A DNA stretch of 46,894 nt. Origin: Ophiosphaerella korrae (Eukaryota > Ascomycota > Dothideomycetes > Pleosporales > Phaeosphaeriaceae). Below are positions 44,590 to 46,894 of this stretch, piece after piece. The stretch's first letter is position 1; every line of letters starts with the position of its first letter. A program made the position numbers and the translations under genes. The notes under the pieces are model-generated. The model did no database searches. It was not told the origin of the DNA and saw nothing but the letters and a program-made list of their open reading frames with translations. Location: positions 1 through 46,894 of the forward strand of contig JALNQF010000326.1 in the NCBI GenBank assembly GCA_028456385.1, read 5' to 3'.

Positions 44590-45100
44590 CTCTAGTTACT
44601 TTAAGAGAGTATCTACTACTACGTTCTTTTTTCTAGCTATATACTATATATTAAATTCCTATATATTTAAAAAAGTAAGCTATCTTATAATTAGAGCTTT
44701 AAAGAAGTTACTAGTACTTTAATTAAGTTAATTTATAAGTATATAAGTATTTATTTTTACTATAAAATAAACTCTATAAATCTATAAGTAGAATTTTTTA
44801 AGTACTAGTAGTATAGCTTTATACTTATATTTCCTAGAATCTTAGTTATACTCTAAAAGTAACTATACTCCTAATTTATAGTATATTATATTCTAATAGC
44901 TTTTTAGGTTTTCTTACTAGAGTACTACGCCTTAACTCTTTTTACTTCTATTAACTAATATAATAATTAGTTTTATAAGCTTACTATAGTTTATAGAAAC
45001 TAATACTAGTATACTCGTTAGTTAAGCTTTTAATTTATTTATAGTAAGTAAAGCTTCTTAACTCTATTTAAATTCTTTATTTTTCTTTAGTAGCTTAAAT
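44590..45100 (-). pseudogene. RNase H of E
   Basis: Minus strand: SINYSKLIKLIIILVNRSKKS (first block, normally VDAS..GWGAVL) near 45005-44945, then EYN-DSRKYKYKAILLVLKKF near 44870-44805, VYFIVKINTYILINQLN-STSN near 44775-44710, and ARKKNVVVDTLL near 44640-44605 at the C-terminal block (family GRKH..ADGLSR). The match in order and spacing to fungal Gypsy RNase H is clear. The first Asp is Asn. Confidence 0.78.
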
Positions 45101-45149
45101 AGTAGTACTACTATCTTAGTAAAACTTTTAATCTAGATTCTATAGTATA

Positions 45150-46300
45150 TATAAAAGCTAATAAATATTTAGACTTTTCTTAGAGATTTATAAGCTAGCT
45201 ATTTAATTATCTTTTAAACTTTCTTATTAGCTAAGTACTAGCTTTTTTTATCTACTATATACTCTATAATTACTATAAAGTAGTAGTACTAGCTATCTTA
45301 AAGTTATATAAAACTTTATCTATATTAATAATATATTTACTAATAAACTTTTAGATCCTATATTCTAGTAAGTCTAAGTTATAGTCTATTTTTAAGCTTT
45401 TTACTATAATATTATCTATATATAATATATAGTTAGTTAGAATTAATTTTTATAGAATTTTAGTTACTACTTATATAAACTTAGTAATAGAGTTTATAGT
45501 ACTTATAAGTAGAATATATTACTATACTAGTTTATAAGTTAGTATATAAAATACTATAAGTAGTCTAAATTTTTAATAGAGCTCTACTTAAATATATCTA
45601 GAGAAGAAGTTTATTAGAGATATAATATAGTAACTTATAAATTCTTTTAAGAATTTATCTAGGTTTAAAAGTAAGTTAGTATTCCTAATAGTTATACTAT
45701 TAGTATATTAGGTATTATTAATAAGTTAATATCCTTAGTCTTTATTTTTACTAGAAACTAGAAGTTACTATATAGGCTTTTACTTAATTTAAAGACTTCT
45801 TAGTCTAACTATTCTTAAATTATTTTATTAACTACGTCTCTTAGTTTATAAAGTATAAAGAAGCTATTTTTTTTCTAGGCTTTATAAAGTACTATATTAA
45901 TTTAAACTAGTAAAATAATATTAATATAGATATAGCTTAACTTTATAAAGTTAAAGCTTAATATAGCTTCTTAATATAGAAAAACTTTAATTAGTATCTC
46001 TTTTTCTTTAGCTATAACTAGTTAGTAATTTTTATTTTTACTAGCTATTCTTCTATAACCTAAGTACTTATAGAAAAAAAAGTAGTCTTATTAGTAATAT
46101 ATTATTAGAATTATCTCTAGCTTTAGTTATTATTTACTAGGTACCTAAGTTTTACTCTTACTTTTTAGTCTAATTAACTCTTTACTTTATAAAGCTATAC
46201 TAAAGAGTTATAGACTAGCTATAATTTTTTACTTTTTAACTTATATATAGTATTTAGCTTAAGTTATAGCTTTATTCTTAATAAGCTTTTAAGTTTTTTT
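45150..46300 (-). pseudogene. Reverse transcriptase of E
   Basis: On the minus strand the catalytic block reads YIDNIIVKS-KT near 45425-45398 (family type FVDD-GVKGPKT), with Asn for the second Asp. Downstream (leftwards) come the KV-KI-EWP block near 45235-45205, reading KV-KII-IAS, and RAFIGLC-YYRIWI-like residues near 45190-45140, reading SLNIY-LLYI--NLD-KF with stops at Trp/Arg/Gln. This order and spacing identify a Ty3/Gypsy RT connection. The N-terminal part toward 46300 is less clear. Confidence 0.75.
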
Positions 46301-46894
46301 TTTTTTTATACTTATTTTTATATCTCTATAAAGTTTTCGAGGATTTTTAAAATACTTTTATCTAGAGAAATACTAGCTTATTTTATTATTATTAGATCTA
46401 CTTATAGATTATTCTATAATTCTTAGTATTAATACTAAGTACTACTAATAGTTCTTTAGGTATTTCTTTCTTATTTCTCTATTTTATTAGTATCTATTTA
46501 TAGAACTCTACTCCTAATAGTAAAGTTCTTTATTAGTTTTTCTATTATTACTATATTTATTTATCTAATACTTTTTATTTTATTAAATATTACTATAAAC
46601 TTTATAGTATATTTAGCTATTATCTTCTTATTTAAAAGAGTATTAATAATTTATTATAAATAAGTTCCTAAAAATTATTAAGTAAGAGAAACCTTTTATA
46701 ATAAAGAAGCTAGACTAAACTTTAATACTTCTAATTATAACTAGTATACCTTATATAATATCTTTAAAGGACTCCTTTACTTTATTTATAGTAACTAGCT
46801 ATACTCTAGCTATTTCTTTAGGTATAGAAGTTATACTTAAGCTAGTAGCTAGAGCTATTTTAAGGTAGATTATATTAAGTTCTACTCCTAAGTT

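Larger units (their letters stand above)
1..46894. other. RIP-degraded, AT-rich transposon block
   Basis: The whole window has the composition expected after repeat-induced point mutation: TpA is everywhere, CpA and TpG are rare, and no long open frame exists on either strand. Related copies inside the window (two pogo elements, several LTR retrotransposons) differ mainly by C/T and G/A transitions. RIP is known from filamentous ascomycetes, where it mutates CpA to TpA in duplicated DNA during the sexual cycle. Such AT blocks usually lie in heterochromatin, near centromeres, telomeres or gene-poor isochores; which of these applies here cannot be seen. Residual GC differs between elements: G, C and D keep the most, while U, E and F1 keep the least, consistent with different exposure or age. 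Confidence 0.9.
39300..46894 (-). mobile_element. Ty3/Gypsy element E, second lineage, runs off the window
   Basis: Distinct from the chromoviruses. On the minus strand, RT, RNase H and integrase are recognisable between about 46300 and 43400, with a long unclassified tail to 39300. Gag and protease would lie beyond 46894. Motifs resemble the fungal Gypsy polyproteins with an FVDDIGVKGP-type catalytic block and a GHKP/ERGHK-type integrase Glu block. RIP is extreme: CpA and TpG are absent over about 900 bases inside it. No LTR was identified at its left end, so the boundary at 39300 is only where F1 stops. Confidence 0.7.

Noticed and set aside
1..46894. Mitochondrial or plasmid DNA, suggested by extreme AT content
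   Set aside because: Complete LTR retrotransposons and TA-targeted transposons with target duplications, CpA depletion and transition-only divergence point to RIP-mutated nuclear DNA; no mitochondrial gene was recognised.
39300..46894. Reading E as another copy of the chromovirus family
   Set aside because: Its RT, RNase H and integrase motifs differ clearly from those of C, D, F and G, and no alignment to them is visible by eye.
1..46894. Telomere repeats, tRNA or rRNA genes
   Set aside because: No TTAGGG array and no recognisable tRNA or rRNA segments were seen; a covariance-model search would be needed to exclude decayed ones.

Overview
The window reads as a gene-free, extremely AT-rich block of a filamentous ascomycete (Pezizomycotina) genome, built from transposable elements stacked inside one another and degraded by repeat-induced point mutation (RIP). 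The basis is direct: CpA and TpG are almost absent (none found over about 900 bases at 40541-41460), TpA is in large excess, related copies differ mostly by C/T and G/A transitions, and the retroelement reading frames are broken chiefly by TAA/TAG where related copies read Gln, Arg or Trp. No intact gene, tRNA or rRNA was found. The species cannot be named from this.

Layout. 1-3704: remnant of a minus-strand Ty3/Gypsy chromovirus (G1), holding an unclassified ~400-bp insert with a 14-bp minisatellite and a solo LTR (1343-3648) that itself carries a pogo/Fot1-type DNA transposon (copy A, 1399-3249). 3705-22942: an unrecognised, old, heavily mutated unit (U), split by a second pogo copy (B, 4488-6338) and two complete chromoviruses, D (plus, 6503-13421) and C (minus, 13730-20772). 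22943-39299: a minus chromovirus (F1) holding a second minus chromovirus (F2, 24250-38410), which in turn holds a pogo-related MITE (30262-30695) and a plus-strand chromovirus (G, 30783-37628). 39300-46894: a different Ty3/Gypsy lineage (E, minus), with integrase, RNase H and reverse transcriptase recognisable at 43.4-46.3 kb and about 4 kb of unclassified tail.

Target-site duplications (TSDs) support the boundaries: ATATA for D, AATAA for C, AGTAT for G, CTATC for F2, GTTTT for the solo LTR, and TA for both pogo copies and the MITE. The chromoviruses share one plan: LTR of ~370-467 bp, a non-tRNA-like primer site starting CCTTGCTAAT, Gag with two CCHC knuckles, protease, RT, RNase H, integrase, chromodomain, a long 3' region of ~640-700 bp, a purine tract and the second LTR.

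No new biological system of the defence or regulatory kind is visible. The points most worth checking are element biology: possible self-priming, exchanged U3 modules in the LTRs, a MITE sharing 17-bp iterated TIR motifs with the pogo transposon, an orientation-linked RIP asymmetry, predictable loss of catalytic aspartates by codon context, and a conserved antisense frame in the retroelement 3' region. All domain boundaries are estimates by eye.
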